In this document: in pieces, positions 1 through 12,900 of the stretch
How the letters are laid out: each line of letters begins with the position of its first letter
Numbering within the stretch: the first letter of the stretch is position 1
Origin: Alentia gelatinosa
Lineage: Eukaryota; Annelida; Polychaeta; Phyllodocida; Polynoidae
NCBI GenBank assembly: GCA_950022655.1
Contig: OX465583.1
Coordinates: 33,507,360-33,571,359, forward strand
Direction of reading: 5' to 3'
DNA: 64,000 bases
Made by a program: the position numbers and the translations under genes
The notes under the pieces: model-generated
Database searches by the model: none
Seen by the model: only the letters and a program-made list of their open reading frames with translations
What the model was told of the DNA's origin: nothing

Positions 1-1309
1 ATAGCAGCTGAAGAGGACTGGGAATAATACAAATATAGGGATTTAAGAAATTAATTTTATATCCTATTGAAATAGACTTTATTATATCACCAACCTCCTG
101 ACACAGTCGCTTCATTGTATCTCCCAAGTATTCAAACTAATCTGTTTGGAGAATGAAGTCTTTCTTTTTTAGTTCTAACTGTAAAATAGCTTACACATCA
201 AGGCCACTTTATTTGATGCTGATGATACACTTACAAACTGTTAACTGACCACTGTACCTAATTTGCATCGATGAAGAATTTTTGGAAAAAGAGAAGTCTT
301 GCATAGTCACCAATCGAAGCACAGTCACAAAAAGTACAGAGTCAACCATAACAACAGGCCACCAGTACATATAGCATGCCCATGTCTGTCTCTGTCTCTC
401 CAATCCTGTCTATACATTCCCTAGGTCACCATGGCGACCGAGGGTAAACTGACAGCCCAGGTGTCACGCCTCACTACACCACACCCCCGTGCCCTTTACA
501 GTGCCCTCATTCTAGTGAGTTCTTGAAGTATATCCAGGTGATACCGATTTCATCCATGCCAACACACGTACAGATTCTCCACTGGTTCTGTAACATGGGA
601 TCAGCCCACCCACCCATAGTCACCCCCTCCCCACACCTCTAAACCAACCTCAAAGTTCTGTTTACTCGGTGGACGCTGGATTACAAAGCCGTGATTGCGG
701 GTAATCTGTGCCCTCAAGGTCACCCAAGGATCACCCAAACCTATGTTCAACGCAGCCTCCCTCTCCATCTTAGCAAAACGTTATCAAACAATCGAAGGTA
801 ACTTACACATTTCTTCATAGTTTACGCCATATAATCTAATGATATGTGGAAGGTATATAGTCCCAGACTGGCCTCGGTCTCTGACTACCATGCCTACAAC
901 ACCACCTACAAGACCTCTTCTCGTCGGGATCTTTCAGGCTTTAGAAGTTAGAGGAAGGCGACACATTGAAATGTAATTCGACATCCTATTAAATGTCCAT
1001 ATTACACTCCAACTGCCATACACATTGTAACTATTCTCTCTACGTTCCTCTTTCTCTACTTGTCCTCATTTGTTTAATCATCCCATATGTTATTTGTCAC
1101 TTCAATCTTTACATGTTCTCCCCCTGCCCCACCCATGTCTATGAAGACACCGGTCCCTCTGTGGTCAACCCTGACCGGTGACATAGATACGCACAACGTT
1201 TGAGCGACACATTGCTTGGAGCATACACACATACACCAGTGGCTTCTCCCTTGACTGGCTTCCACGTGTCCGCAGTAGTGGCTCGCTACTCCCCCTTGCA
1301 GCCTGTAGG
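1..1309. other. non-coding flank, no gene seen
   Basis: Mixed-composition DNA with only short chance open frames on both strands. I see no splice-bounded coding segment, RNA gene, terminal repeat or microsatellite here. It probably belongs to an intron or the 5' flank of the basonuclin gene that lies downstream. Confidence 0.5.
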
Positions 1310-1690
1310 ACCACATCCCGGCCGGCGGCGGTCAGCGGGGATCAATAAAGTGAATGGTCAGATAAACTGGACACTGGTCACTGGGCCGAGTGTCCCATGC
1401 CACCCACATCCCGGGGCCCAGTGCACCTCCTACTAGACGCCTCGACGGCGGGCAGCAGGAGCGGTATGCAGGGCATGTCGGCAGGTCATTGAAGCTCGGC
1501 GCCCCGCACATGCGGCCCCGGGGCCGGGGGGCCGGGGTCCGGCCAGCCCCCACGCCTCTAACCCTATCAGCGGGAAGCCGAGCCAGGCCCGCATTTAAAG
1601 GATCCATCTCGAGTGACGCTATACCGCGCCGCAAGGGGCCGCCACCCGCATGCATATAGCTGCGCGCCCACTTTTCGCCTGTCCGTGAAA
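1310..1690. promoter_or_regulatory. GC/CpG-rich island
   Basis: A sharp change to GC-rich sequence, including a run of GGCC/CCGG blocks around 1505-1545, bounded by AT-rich DNA. Open frames on both strands cross it, as expected of GC-rich DNA with few stop codons, and none resembles a protein family I know. I infer a regulatory island (enhancer or promoter). There is no TATA box or splice site to make it a gene start. Confidence 0.3.
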
Positions 1691-2589
1691 ATGGGAAGTG
1701 TAAAATTGTTTCTCGAGGCGATTTCCTAGGCGTGTTTCAATGAACGAGGCTCCGGCTATGTATCGTGGTAAGCTAGTAATGCACAAGTTTGCATCAGAGT
1801 ATCATATTGATAACTGCTTTAGTGATTGGGCCACATTAAAAAACAGATTTAGAATGAAAAATTAGAAAACACAGTGAAGTGTCAATTGACATCTTCGACA
1901 TTATCTGCATACATCTAGACTTGTAAATACAAACAATATCCCATTAAAATATCCATATTTCTTCTTCAAGCCCATGATAGAGTAACAGACAAGTGCATTG
2001 ACTCCTAGTTATTCTTCTATGAAGGTTAGCATTCCTATGACTGATACTTACTAGACCGCCCCTTGCGGTGAGTTGTGTCCCTCTGGTGGGAAGTGAGGCG
2101 GCGCTCTTCACGCCTCCAGTCCGTGGAGTGGACGGTTAGCGGACAAGCCATTACTTGTGGTCAGACTCCCATGTAAACATAGCCCAAACATGGTGCCTTT
2201 CTTCCGCCTGGAGCAAGCAAGCCGTCAGCCTGCTGGGTGAGTGGGTGGGTGGGCCACTGTGTGGGTATGTGGGTCGTAGATGCTGTCCATTTTATCATTA
2301 CAGACAGGTGCCAATAATACCCCTTCAAATCATTCCACTTGCACGTGCGGCTGCGCAGAGCAAATACTCATCTTAATCTCAGAGCCACTCATACCGTAAC
2401 ACTTCATACAGAGGTTCAGTACTAGTCCACCCCTCTCATTCACCAATATCGGGCCTAGGGAGACTCTTTCTGGAGAATGACCTTTATATATTGCATGCAT
2501 TCTTTGCCTGACCTGCTCCCTGAATTCCCTTGACCTGCTCAGTGTGACTCCATTGGTGACTCCCGCATCATGAGGAAGTAACACCCGCG
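1691..2589. other. non-coding, one CTCF-like site
   Basis: AT-rich to mixed DNA without a gene. On the minus strand, 2076-2089 reads CCACCAGAGGGACA, close to the conserved core of the CTCF insulator motif. Nothing else stands out. Confidence 0.35.
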
Positions 2590-3233
2590 ACCCCTGCATG
2601 CTCGTTTTGGGGTGAGAGGCCAGGACGCTATGTACATGGGGTCAGGGTCACAGAGAGGAACGAGTCACTCAAAGGCCAGGTCGCCCTGTGTGCTGAGCAA
2701 CTCACGGAACCCCGACACACGCGGGGAAAAGATTGATTTCCGCATAGGACCTACGCACCCCCAGAGCGCAACAGCTCACCCCAGGGGCACATGGCCGGCG
2801 CCATTGGTAGTCTCCTGTCGCGTGGCAAGTGGGGTACAGTCTTCACCCCCAACTGCCTCCCCACCCCATATCCAGCCCAGGACTCGCTCCGACGCCCCCA
2901 CCCAGCACGCGCCCGCATAGCAGCACAGGCCAGCCAGACTCAGTGTGACAATTGCCATGGCAACACTTTGCGGGCCGGATGTGGCGGATGGGAACGTCGT
3001 AAGTGCTGTGATTTGACCGTGGTCAGACACTTCGCCATCAATACCGATCCATCAGGCTGCGCGCGCACGCCCCAACATCATGATGTGTGCAAATCGTGGC
3101 GGGTAGTGTGCGCGGGCGCCACGCGATGGCGCTGTCAACCATTGCTGCCTGCATGACTGACATTCACGTCCAGAACGAGATCCACGTGACTTATTTATGA
3201 GAGTGCGGGCAGGTTATTGACACTAGGGGGCAT
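2590..3233. promoter_or_regulatory. GC-rich island with CTCF-like site at its edge
   Basis: GC-rich, CpG-containing stretch with overlapping chance frames on both strands and no recognisable protein. At its right edge, 3220-3233 reads ACACTAGGGGGCAT, matching most of the CTCF core. It is probably regulatory, one of a series of similar islands upstream of the basonuclin exon. Confidence 0.3.
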
Positions 3234-3789
3234 TTATTTACCTGTGGCCATGCATAGCTAATTATGAGACAGCAACCAAAACCTATGTCCTTAAATTTTA
3301 TATCTATTTACCAACCTTTTCAGTCTACCATCCATTGTTATCAAAGCTATATCGGATTTAGGGTCTGGGATACATCGATAATTCAACATTTACCCCGTTT
3401 GTAAAATCAATATGGGATCTTAAATTCGTATAGCAAAGGATTGCTAAACTGACCATGGCTCTTCCCGTAGATAATGTAAGCCAAGTCCATCTGTCCAATA
3501 AACGAGCCAATGAATCACAGGTAAATCCAAACGTTCAACAGGTTTCTACATATAATATAGGACGCCGACAAGGAATTTATCTAAGGAGAACAAAACAGTG
3601 TAAAATGAGACTTTAAGGGTCTACTTTGACCTCTTAGAGATAAAAATATTTATCATATTCTGGAACTTTCTAGTCTGTTTTATAATTCCGGAAAACAATT
3701 ATATCACTGGATGACACCCAACTCCTTTAGTTGTAATATGAAATGTTGAAATAGATAATATTACTATTTTCTCAGAAAAATGATTTTAG
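3234..3789. other. AT-rich non-coding DNA
   Basis: AT-rich sequence with frequent stops in all frames. No gene, repeat or regulatory motif that I can support. Confidence 0.5.
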
Positions 3790-4890
3790 GAACCGGGCCC
3801 AGGGGGTCAGGTGTGCTGTGTCAGGGACAAATGACACCAACTACGGCCATCGGGTGAAAGTTTAAAGTTGAGGCACTGCCGTTCAGCCCCAAGCAGGCCA
3901 ATCCAGGCGGGGCTTGGTGGCCCGGCGGTCATTCACTCATTTAGTCCACCCCGCTTTTCTCACACAGAACAATTTGCGCCCGTGCCGCTGTCACCGCCGC
4001 CCTGGCCTCGTTTCCAATTTGTCACAATGTCCAGCAGCATCGTGGGGCTCACCATGGCAACGCTTGGGAGTACTTCCGGGTTACAGATGACCTCTGCTGG
4101 GAGGAGGACAAACTAGGGGTGGAGTCGGCGCGCTGCACTTCGGGAATGAATCATGTTGAGGGGCCATCCTCTGGGCCCTTATATATCAAAGATGTTAGGC
4201 CCAGAACAAAAACATTGTCCAGCAGCCCCCTCCTTAACAGCACCCTCCCCTCTCGTCAACACCCCAACAGTTACAAGCTTCCTTTTACAACACACATAGG
4301 GTCCACGCATTCTTGCCGTAACCACGGACACTAGGTCTCTCCCGCGTTTTTTTTATCTGCGGCCCAAAACAGCAGTGCGGTGGCTTTGCAGTAATTAGTT
4401 TCTGCAATTCCCGCGTGAGGGCGCGGTTTGGTGCTAAGCAGACACTGGCGCATGCGTGTCGGGGACGGCAGCGGTTATCAAATCGGCGGGCGCGCTGGTG
4501 GCGGCCATGAATTAATTTCAGATCACTTACGACCTTATCGCGCGTGCCATAATAGGCCCATCGATAAGCAAAGACATCGTGGCCAGCGTCCCATGATCGG
4601 GCCCCACTGTGTGCTAATTGGTCCCCCTGGCGGCGCGGGGCTACAGCGCGCGCGGTACGCCAATGGCGTGTGCGTATGATACCCTACTATGTCATATGTC
4701 CCCCGTATACCCCGGGGAAACTGCCACGCCATTTTTTTGTGCATTGGCCCTCTTAGCAGTCACGTGACTCCATTGCGAATTCCTCATTGGTGGCTGTGGA
4801 CAGTGAATAGGCCAGGCTGGAGTGTGTGTGGGAGGGGGAATTCACCAAGGACCGACGGGTTCCTATACAAAGCGTAGATGGTGTATGGAG
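3790..4890. promoter_or_regulatory. promoter-like CpG island with NRF1-like and CCAAT motifs
   Basis: CpG-rich island containing an NRF1-like palindrome GGCGCATGCG at 4447-4456, CCAAT-type pentamers in both orientations between about 4615 and 4795, and an E-box CACGTGA near 4760. Clusters of these motifs are typical of CpG-type promoters or enhancers. No coding exon with a conserved domain follows within view, so an orphan promoter, a non-coding RNA start or an enhancer are all possible. Low-to-moderate confidence. Confidence 0.35.
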
Positions 4891-4921
4891 CTACTTACAT
4901 AAGACTTTCAAAGAGACACGT

Positions 4922-4953
4922 ATGCAAATCAAGGCTTGTGTTTATGCAAATCA
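4922..4953 (+). promoter_or_regulatory. paired POU/octamer sites
   Basis: The decamer ATGCAAATCA occurs twice in the same orientation (4922-4931 and 4944-4953), 22 bp start to start. It contains the classical octamer ATGCAAAT bound by POU-domain factors. A CAGCTG E-box follows the second copy directly. Two perfect octamers this close are unlikely by chance in the local composition, so I infer an enhancer module. Confidence 0.4.
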
Positions 4954-5419
4954 GCTGCCAAGACTTATTTTTCACGAACAAAAAGAAAGTCCTTATGTTT
5001 CAGAGCTTATTATACAAAGTGTTGAGATTAATACTTCCTAAAGGAGTTATATAAGGGTAAAAAGGGAAGACACTACATAGGGTGTAATATTATATTCATG
5101 TATATTGTCTTCAATTCATACTACATTGTTGGTGACCGACGGTATATGAACAAAGTTTCGCAAAGTGAGAAATGGTTGTTCATGTGAATAGGGGGTGGGA
5201 GTGAGGGGGTGGGAATGGGGCCTGAGGGAGGGTACACTCTATGTGGGTAGCGGGCACTGCCACACCTCCCACTGGACTTCCCACCCAAACACATATACAC
5301 CCCCTCCCCTTATCCACCCCTCATCAGGTGACCACGTTGACACCTCTTTAAAAACGCCACTTACCTCGTGGGTGCCATTTACCAAATGGAAAGTAAACAC
5401 ATGGTTTTTATGAAACATT
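4954..5419. other. non-coding with an isolated TATA-like box
   Basis: AT-rich DNA. A TTATATAAGG box lies at 5048-5056, about 100 bp after the paired octamers, and could serve as a core promoter. I see no initiator or downstream exon to confirm it. Confidence 0.25.
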
Positions 5420-5720
5420 GCAGGCCGATGTTAACTCGGCCCCCGGGCGCCCCTCATCCCTACACGCGAGGGAATAAGGCTACTGTCAACCCATTAGGAA
5501 GGCCATGGCGAGGCAAGCCCCAGTACGCCATGAAGAGGCGAGTAGTCTACTACCAGGGGGAGGGGCGGGACGGGGGAACCGCGGCCCTGGAGACAACTCG
5601 GGCTTGGAACTCCAGGGCTTGGTGCTCCCCGCTATGGGTGGATGATCCATGGCGTGAGGGACTGATGGACCCCCGAGCGCCACCCAGCACACCCCTCGTC
5701 ACACCATACATAATAACTTC
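5420..5720. promoter_or_regulatory. GC-rich island
   Basis: GC-rich block with chance frames on both strands, none like a known protein. Inferred regulatory by analogy with the neighbouring islands. Confidence 0.25.
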
Positions 5721-8199
5721 CCATTGTGCCAGTCACTGCTAACTCTCCCCACAGCCCTCAGATGACTTTGACTTTTGGACCTTGTAAAAGTTGTTTAACT
5801 AACTTTCAAGTGTAACTCGGAGGATAGGTGTGAGCCTGGCTGAACTGTATCCGAAGTGAAGTTGGTGCCCGCTGGAAATTCGCGGTAAATATGTCTCCAT
5901 TGGGCATTACCCGACATACCATATATAATACATATGATTTAGCATTTAGATATATTTTCACCTGCTTTTGAAACATTTAAGTGGAGCTGCAATATCTATG
6001 GATAAATTGCACACACTGACGCCTATGTCCATGGCTAACCTAAGGTGCAATGAATTCGGATATCTAGACATTTCTAAGATCTAACAAATAGAGTCTAGAT
6101 GATTTCGTGGACCCTTTCAGTTCAAAACATAACCGTACATCATGGAAAACGCAAAACCGAAACAGAGATATAGATAGTTCCCAATTTTTGAACACAGGCT
6201 GCTGATTTCAGAATCCATGCCTGTTTTGACAACTGTAGATACAACTATCTATGTGACTGCAAGTAGGTATTATCATCATTTATGACCAATACTGCTCAAA
6301 AGTATAGATTCCCCAAAGAATGAATGGAAGCTACATTTTCTGTAATTGCCTACGTCCTGAATGACCTTGTAAGGTTGTTTTACGTTCTCCTCTAGCAGGA
6401 GAAAGGCAGTGAGTTGTAGAGGTGTTTGACTGCCTGTCGCCCCCTTATGCCATGACAATGAGATTTGCTGGTAACGTCAGAGAGAACATTCAATCAACAG
6501 TCACTCAGCACCCCCTGGCGTCCCCCTTTCTGCCTGACCATGTCCTCCACACATCGAGATAAAAGTAAGCCACCAGTGGCGGGGCGGCGCGGAGGCTGCT
6601 TCAGCAAAGTACTGTCTTTGCTCTTTGTTTTTCTGCTTTGATGTGACAAATGCGACCAGTCGAGTGGCACCAGTGTTTAGATAATGCATCCGCTGAATTA
6701 ATTCCCCAAAATTGAGTTACACCTCCCATGTCCTGCGGAGGATGCTGGCATTGACAATACTGTTGGGTTGGTGAGTAAATTCTGGTCTACAGGGAGAGGT
6801 TTCGTGGAATGGTAAGGGGTACATTTGGGGGTTCCTGATAAGGTTGACGCCGCTACCCATAAGGAGCTTGTGACCGCATGCACTCTCCCAGCACACACTC
6901 TGGTGGCATTTCGATCAGACGCCTTGAAGTTCTTGTCGTCTGCGTCATCATGGATTGACCAGGCACCAGCACCTCTGTCCTCCCAGCATTCCCCTGAGTT
7001 CCGATGGTTCCACCAAGACCCTAATTACCGCATGACGCAGGCCCACACCCGCGTCTCCGAACCCGCCACGTTGTCATTTGCAGATTGAACTTGCGTAAAG
7101 TAAGACCCAGTGCGCTGCTGCTGAGGAAGCAGTGGCGGGAATCTCACAGAGAAAGCACGCGAATTGTCGTCTGCTCGGGTGGCGTCCTCCCCGCCCGGCC
7201 TCAATTCTAATCCCTGATTCGAAGCGATCAGACAGCTCTGATCAAAAACAAACCCCGCCGGCCATTTCTCAATGTTAAGCTCCCCATTGCCTTCCCCCAT
7301 CGTCCTACCCATCCCTCTGTTTCTTTAGTTGTCGCCGTGCCTCTTGTCGGTCTACTGTATACATGCCTCAGAGCCGATAAGGCTGGTGCCAAGATTTTGG
7401 CGGCTTATTGGGAGTGATTGTGCTCGTCCTTGTCTTGGCTCTCAGGAGTGAATCCTGTCGACGATTCCCCGTGATAGTGTCTTTGATGACCGCTTGGTGG
7501 CGCCACGGACCCTCTGTGCGACCTGTACTGCCAGTGTGTGATAGCGGGGGACCTGGGAACGAGACACCTTGAGGTACGAACGAGGCAATTGTACGTGATG
7601 GAATGTATGGTCAGAAATTCTTGATTTTTATACTACCTATAGATGCGCAATTCCCTATGAATATCAAAGAGGAGGGAGCGACATGTAATAAACAGTATCC
7701 CTTTCTCTATGCTGTCATTGTTATTGTATCTTTTCCTCTCCCTGTCATCATCCACCAATTTGCTTATCTATCTCTTTCTCGATCCTCCTATCACTGTCCC
7801 AGTAATTTCTCCTCTGGTATCGGTGTGGTATAACCCTGTCTCTTCCTGTGTCTCTCTTTGGCTGTCATTGCTACTTTGCCTCGTCTCTCTCCGTCGACAT
7901 AATATGACCATCGTAGTTGTTATTACAGCGTCAAACATCATGAACCAACCATAAGTCTCCTCTCAGTTTGTCTATACCTTTTCTGTATTACTCCTGTCTC
8001 TATCTGTATTTCCTTCTGTCGCTTTGTACCACTCTGTATCTGTCTTTTTTCTACCATTCTTCCCATTACATATCTAATATCATATAACATGGAACCTCTG
8101 GACAGGCGTATATAAATTGAAAGTGGTTGAGACTTTAGACTTGTCCATTAACCAGATCACCATAATGGATTGTAAGGTGAATTAAGGCTGGTCTCCACG
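5721..8199. other. gene-free stretch
   Basis: Mostly AT-rich with a moderately GC-rich middle (about 6500-7580). A CTCF-like CCGCTTGGTGGCGC lies near 7490-7505. A CT-rich, stop-poor tract (7690-8060) gives chance open frames made of hydrophobic codons; it is low-complexity sequence and I do not call a gene. Confidence 0.4.
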
Positions 8200-8600
8200 G
8201 TCAGTCAGGACATGCGGCCACGATTGCTCGGTGGCGGCCCCTAGCGGTGATCACGGGTAATGAGCCTGCGGAAGTCGTCTGCCCATCACGGTCAATTTGT
8301 CTCACGTTCCCGCCTGAAATGTCCACCGATTGTCCCTTCTCCTCGGCGGAACGAGGACCGCTTCTCGCCCGGCGCCCGCGAGAAATAATTGCAGAACATA
8401 TCTGTATTGACACCGCCCGCTGGGCCGTGGTCACGTGGTCAGGCCGCTGGTGTCCTACATGATTATCACCGCTGTAATCTTCATCCGTCGCCATAAGCGT
8501 CATGTAGGCGTCGATTTTGGGGAAATCGGTGTCTTGTAGCGCTGAGAAGAGGAGGGAGGGGGTGAAGGTGATGGGCGCGGAGGTGGACTGAAGAAAGGGC
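8200..8600. promoter_or_regulatory. GC-rich island with CTCF-like core
   Basis: A CpG-rich island. On the minus strand, 8234-8247 reads CCGCTAGGGGCCGC, which matches the CTCF core at most positions. A minus-strand open frame of about 200 codons spans the island and the G-tract beyond it. Its product is low-complexity at one end, resembles no family I know and reads through a homopolymer, so I regard it as chance. Confidence 0.3.
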
Positions 8601-8780
8601 AATCTTGGCCATGTCACATTACCTGTCAGGGTACAGCCTTCATGGTAATAAACTTTTAAGATTATGACATGTCTCTGTGAGAGTATCCTTGTTGTACCAT
8701 TATGCCGCTGTTCAGGTACATAATTAGGGAACGTTTGGTATATTGTATAGGGAAATAAACCTAGAAGATTTAGTTGGGTT

Positions 8781-8801
8781 GGGGGGGGGGGGGGGGGGGG
8801 G
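8781..8801. repeat. poly-G tract (21 G)
   Basis: Uninterrupted run of G. Runs of this length are unstable and prone to sequencing or assembly error, so the exact length is uncertain. Confidence 0.9.
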
Positions 8802-8882
8802 TTATAGAGTATAGTCATATATAGAAAGAAACAAGGAATATTTGCAATTGAGAAAGGGTAAATACTGCATTACTCATTCCAG

Positions 8883-8883
<1 letters not shown>

Positions 8884-8957
<74 letters not shown>
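8884..8957. repeat. (TA)n microsatellite
   Basis: Uninterrupted alternating TA for about 74 bp. Simple repeat. The true length in the genome may differ. Confidence 0.95.
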
Positions 8958-8958
<1 letters not shown>

Positions 8959-9239
8959 TTTACACATCTCCCTGTTAAAATGTTATTAACAGCTCACTGA
9001 TGTTTTCTAGCATTAATCCTTGCACATACAAGTAGCCGTTCAAACCTTCCCACGCCCATCCCCAAACCATGCACCGCCACACAGAGAAATATATGAACAG
9101 TAAAACGTTGATCCTTTCTCCAAAACCCAGACCGAAGTTTTGCTTCTGTGAAAAAGACTTTAACGATCCAAGTTTACCTAAGAGAAGAAACCTATTCGTG
9201 GCTCCTCCCAAGGCAGCCACTTCTTAGTGTCGGCGGCTA

Positions 9240-9720
9240 AATATTATGTGTCAGGGTGATTAAATCGACGTGTGCGGTGCGGGGCCTTTAATGACTTTTT
9301 CCCTGTTAGAGGTGGCGAGTAGTCACTTTGGTTGTGGGCACGGCTTGTTGGGCGTGGCCCTGTGGGACGGGCGCGGGGTCCCTGTCCAATCGCCCGGCGC
9401 CACCCGCTGATCAGCCGGGTGACAGCCCAGAGACTCCGGGAACGCACACTTGCATGGCACTACCAATTCTTGGCACCCAGGGTGGCGAAATTAGGCTCGA
9501 CGAGTGTCATATATACTCATGAAGGCCCCGGCCGGCGTCCGACCCCCGGCGCCCGCCTTACTGCGGCTCTACGGACGCCGGAGCCGAGCCGCTTGGGGGC
9601 GCCACCGGGCGGGTGTTTAATGGGCGCGGACATTATCAAGCGTTCGCGAGATTCTTGGTGACGCCACGGACGCTTCCGATTTGCGGCTTTGTCGCCATGG
9701 CGCTCGGCTTGGATTGGTGG
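9240..9720. promoter_or_regulatory. CpG-rich island
   Basis: GC-rich, CpG-dense block with overlapping chance frames on both strands. No conserved domain. Regulatory role inferred only from composition and isolation. Confidence 0.25.
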
Positions 9721-9929
9721 CCAATTATTTGTCTGGTCTTTAAGATCTGTGACAGAGACTCCAGTAATTCATGAGCAACTAACTCTGCGCCCTTCTAGCT
9801 CCTACGTCTCCCCACAATTCCCTTTCAAAGGGCAGTGCTTGACATTATATACATTAAGTAATAGTTACGAGTATTTAAGTTCTAATGAATATATGTACGA
9901 TGTGACGTGCCTTCTGCCATAAATGCTCT

Positions 9930-10005
9930 GTTATTGGTGGGATTCGAACTCAGAAGCACAATGCATAGGGCAAGAGCACCACTATTGATCACCTAGGTAA
10001 CTATA
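9930..10005 (-). repeat. tRNA-derived SINE-like head
   Basis: On the minus strand this stretch reads like a degenerate tRNA: an A-box-like TAGTGGTGCTCTTG followed about 25 bp later by a strong B-box GAGTTCGAATCCC. It lacks a clean cloverleaf, so it is more likely the Pol III promoter head of a SINE, or a tRNA pseudogene, than a tRNA gene. No SINE tail was identified. Confidence 0.4.
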
Positions 10006-10249
10006 CAATGGGGAGTTCTTTCATAGATGTGAACATCTGATTCCATCCACTCATTTAGATAAAACAAGCTACAAGGATAAGCCATATATATAATCAATTA
10101 GGGACCAGTTGATCAACTGCTGGTACCCGAATGATGGCAATAATTCTTTTGATACAAGTGTTGACCGACAATGGCCACTGAAAACAAACATCTGCATTCG
10201 CCAACATACACAAAATACGAGCAGTAGAGTATGTTTTTCTGGTCATGTT

Positions 10250-10720
10250 TTGGGCCGGAAGACAGAAAACTGAGAGCTGCGCGCGCAGAAAGTGGCGACA
10301 CCAGGCGGCCATAATGAAGGTCCACCCTAATCCACCCCGGCCTTCCCGGCGTGCACCCCGGCCAAGATGGCCGCCCTCACGCGCGCTTTCGGGAATTCCG
10401 GAATATTGGGGAGGCGCCCACGGGGTCCTCGGGCCGGCGTCATTTGTCTTCCGGTGGCCCGGCCCGGGCCCCGCCCCTGCCCCCGCCCCCCGGGCCTGCG
10501 CAGTGGGGTCACTGGCGGGCGCCGAATGGCACTTTTGTTGGGGCGCGGGGACGAACGCGGGCGTCGCACATCACGCCGACGACGACTGCCCCGAGCACAG
10601 GAAGTAGATCATGATCACCCGGCGTCCCTGATGGTCACGCCCCCTCGTGGAGCCTGCGAGAAGTTTCCGGCCCCCTGGCCTTATTAGAACTGAGTGTAAT
10701 TAACCCAAAGATGACTATGG
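10250..10720. promoter_or_regulatory. CpG-rich island
   Basis: Very GC-rich block with C/G homopolymer patches around 10450-10500 and chance frames in several phases on both strands. No recognised protein. Probably regulatory. Confidence 0.3.
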
Positions 10721-12210
10721 CGTCCCACCCCTTCGTATAACCCGAAATTACTTCTTTAAGTAGTGAAAAAATATACATTTATCGTCATATCAGGTATACA
10801 TACGTCTACAGTATTTTCCTAACGTTTATCTATACGACCTTATGGAACGCGTTTTATTATATGATGCTTTGTATAAAAGAATGCATATTTTGAAGGTTTT
10901 TATTAAAATTTCACTGGTGCACTAGAACTCCCGTGTTCAAATATTTTTTAGCTCTCGCTCAGCTACCATACTCAACCTTAGATAGATAAACAGGTTAAGA
11001 CCGCAAGGAGAATCATATTTACTTATATATTTACACAAAGCAGTCTCCACTCCACACATTCCGATGGTTGACCTGGCCATCTCCAGCGAGATCGGAGCGT
11101 CCGGGGCGGCGTTTTGGGGATCAAAGCCAATGTCCTCTGGCCGCCAGTCTATTATTGATCGCGTCATGATCTACGCCTCGCTCCAAGATAGAATGGGACC
11201 CTGCAGGCTAGGCTTTAGCGCATCATTTCATCCCTGTAAACGATTCTATGGATCTTTTGCTGCTGTCACCACTGGATGGACCTGTGGATAGAGTTTAGGA
11301 AGGCTTGGTAGGGGTGAAAGGGGGTGGTGATTCTTGCGCATATATAAATAGAGGAAAGGGGTAATTTCTAAGATGATCATCTTATATATATATAAGGTTT
11401 CCAGTGGTATATGGTTGTTATCGATTTAATGATGAGATTGTCATTAAAGTCTGATTGTCTAGAAACTTTTGAACAGTTATTCTAGCAGTCTCTGGTATAT
11501 ATATGTAAGACGGACTGACATGTATCATGTATCCATGAAGAATTATGTATAACGTTCTGAATGAAACAGTATGCATATGGGAGCATTAACTTATTACACA
11601 GCCCACCCAGTTTTGTCCCTGCGATTAGGTGACTGTTGTTGGCAGTGGGGATGAATTGGCTCGATAAATTCCAGAAGAACACTAATTTTCGTCCAGTAGA
11701 AGACCTCACTAATCTTACCATGGAGACACAGCCAAGAAGGCAGAGCAATTATAACAGCTGATTGCCTTCCACACTGTCTCCTAGTGTGTAGCAATTAGTA
11801 GATATTCATTGGCTGTAACAAGCTTTATATGTTTACCTATTCTAATCAGAAACAAATATCCTTGGTGATGTTTTCTATCATTTATTTTGATAATGATGCA
11901 GAACCACAATTAAATGACAACTCATACAGAGAATGATTGGAACACTTTGTAGGTGTATACATGTACCTACAAATTGAATAATCTCAAAGGATTTAAAGAA
12001 TACATATAGATCCATAAGGTTATCAGATGCATACGAAAATGTCATAGTGCATCAAGATGAACCGATATTGCACTGAAGCATATTGATACAATAACAAGTT
12101 ATCAACAGTGACCAAATTGTATTTTATGTTTGATGAAAATAGAAGGTAACAGCGACAAAGATCCTCCATGTTGGCAGTTACAAGCAAACTGGCTAACAGC
12201 CGATGTAAAT
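10721..12210. other. AT-rich non-coding DNA
   Basis: Gene-free, with short chance frames only. Nothing with a recognisable domain or terminal repeat. Confidence 0.45.
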
Positions 12211-12664
12211 CAACTGATTTGAAAACGATGCATAGACTCTGCAGGTGATCATGAAAAGATAATGTGCCTAAAGCCAAAGTAAGGACTGCCTCAAAAGCTT
12301 AGAGATATTATTATGGGACATACTATGTAAGGCCTATAGTTTTCGTGGTTGGTGACTGCCGAGGATTGTGGTGGACAGAGAGGGTTGGCAATGGGAATTG
12401 TGTATGTATGTGAGTAGGAGGGGCATGAGAGAGACCGATGAGATAAACGATCAAGTGATTTGAAAAAAAGATGACACGGACAGATAATCATGAAAAGGTC
12501 ACCAGTTCAAAGCCAAACTAAGCATTGCATCAAAGGTTTGGAGGTGTTGGGAAACTATCTGTGGTTTTCCTGAATTGGTGACTGCCGAGGAGGTCTGGCA
12601 ATGCATGGGAAGTGTGTGTCGGGGTGTGGGGGTGAGAGGATGGGGTGACCGCTGCGATAAACGG
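12211..12664 (+). repeat. diverged tandem duplication, two units of about 210-240 bp
   Basis: Unit 1 (12211-12450) and unit 2 (12451-12664) share the same blocks in the same order: TGATTTGAAAA followed by GATG, then ATCATGAAAAG, then AAGCCAAA, then GGTGACTGCCGAGGA, then GATAAACG at the end. Between the blocks they have diverged considerably. This is an old tandem duplication. The islands of identity could be constrained regulatory sites or remnants of a repeat family. Confidence 0.6.
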
Positions 12665-12900
12665 CCAGATGACCGTCAGAACCATGTCCATTCGTCAACC
12701 GTGGAGGGGGTGTTCCCACACGCCCCCTGGCCGCCCGCTCAGATTCCATTTCGGGCCGTCGGCTCATCAATACTCCACGCCGGGTGACAGAGGATCATTG
12801 CCGCGCAAGAGATGTAATTATTATCCGGTTCCCAAGGCAACAGATCACGTGGCCCCATGTCGTCAAGGAGATCCTCAACATAGACCTGGGCTATAAAGGA
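12665..12900 (+). promoter_or_regulatory. GC-rich island ending in a TATA-like box
   Basis: GC-rich segment with an E-box (ATCACGTGG near 12845), followed by CTATAAAGG at 12891-12899. The arrangement suits a TATA promoter firing to the right, but no coding exon with a known domain follows. Confidence 0.25.

Noticed and set aside
8201..8818. 205-codon minus-strand gene
   Set aside because: Runs through a G21 homopolymer and a CpG island, with a low-complexity N-terminus and no domain.
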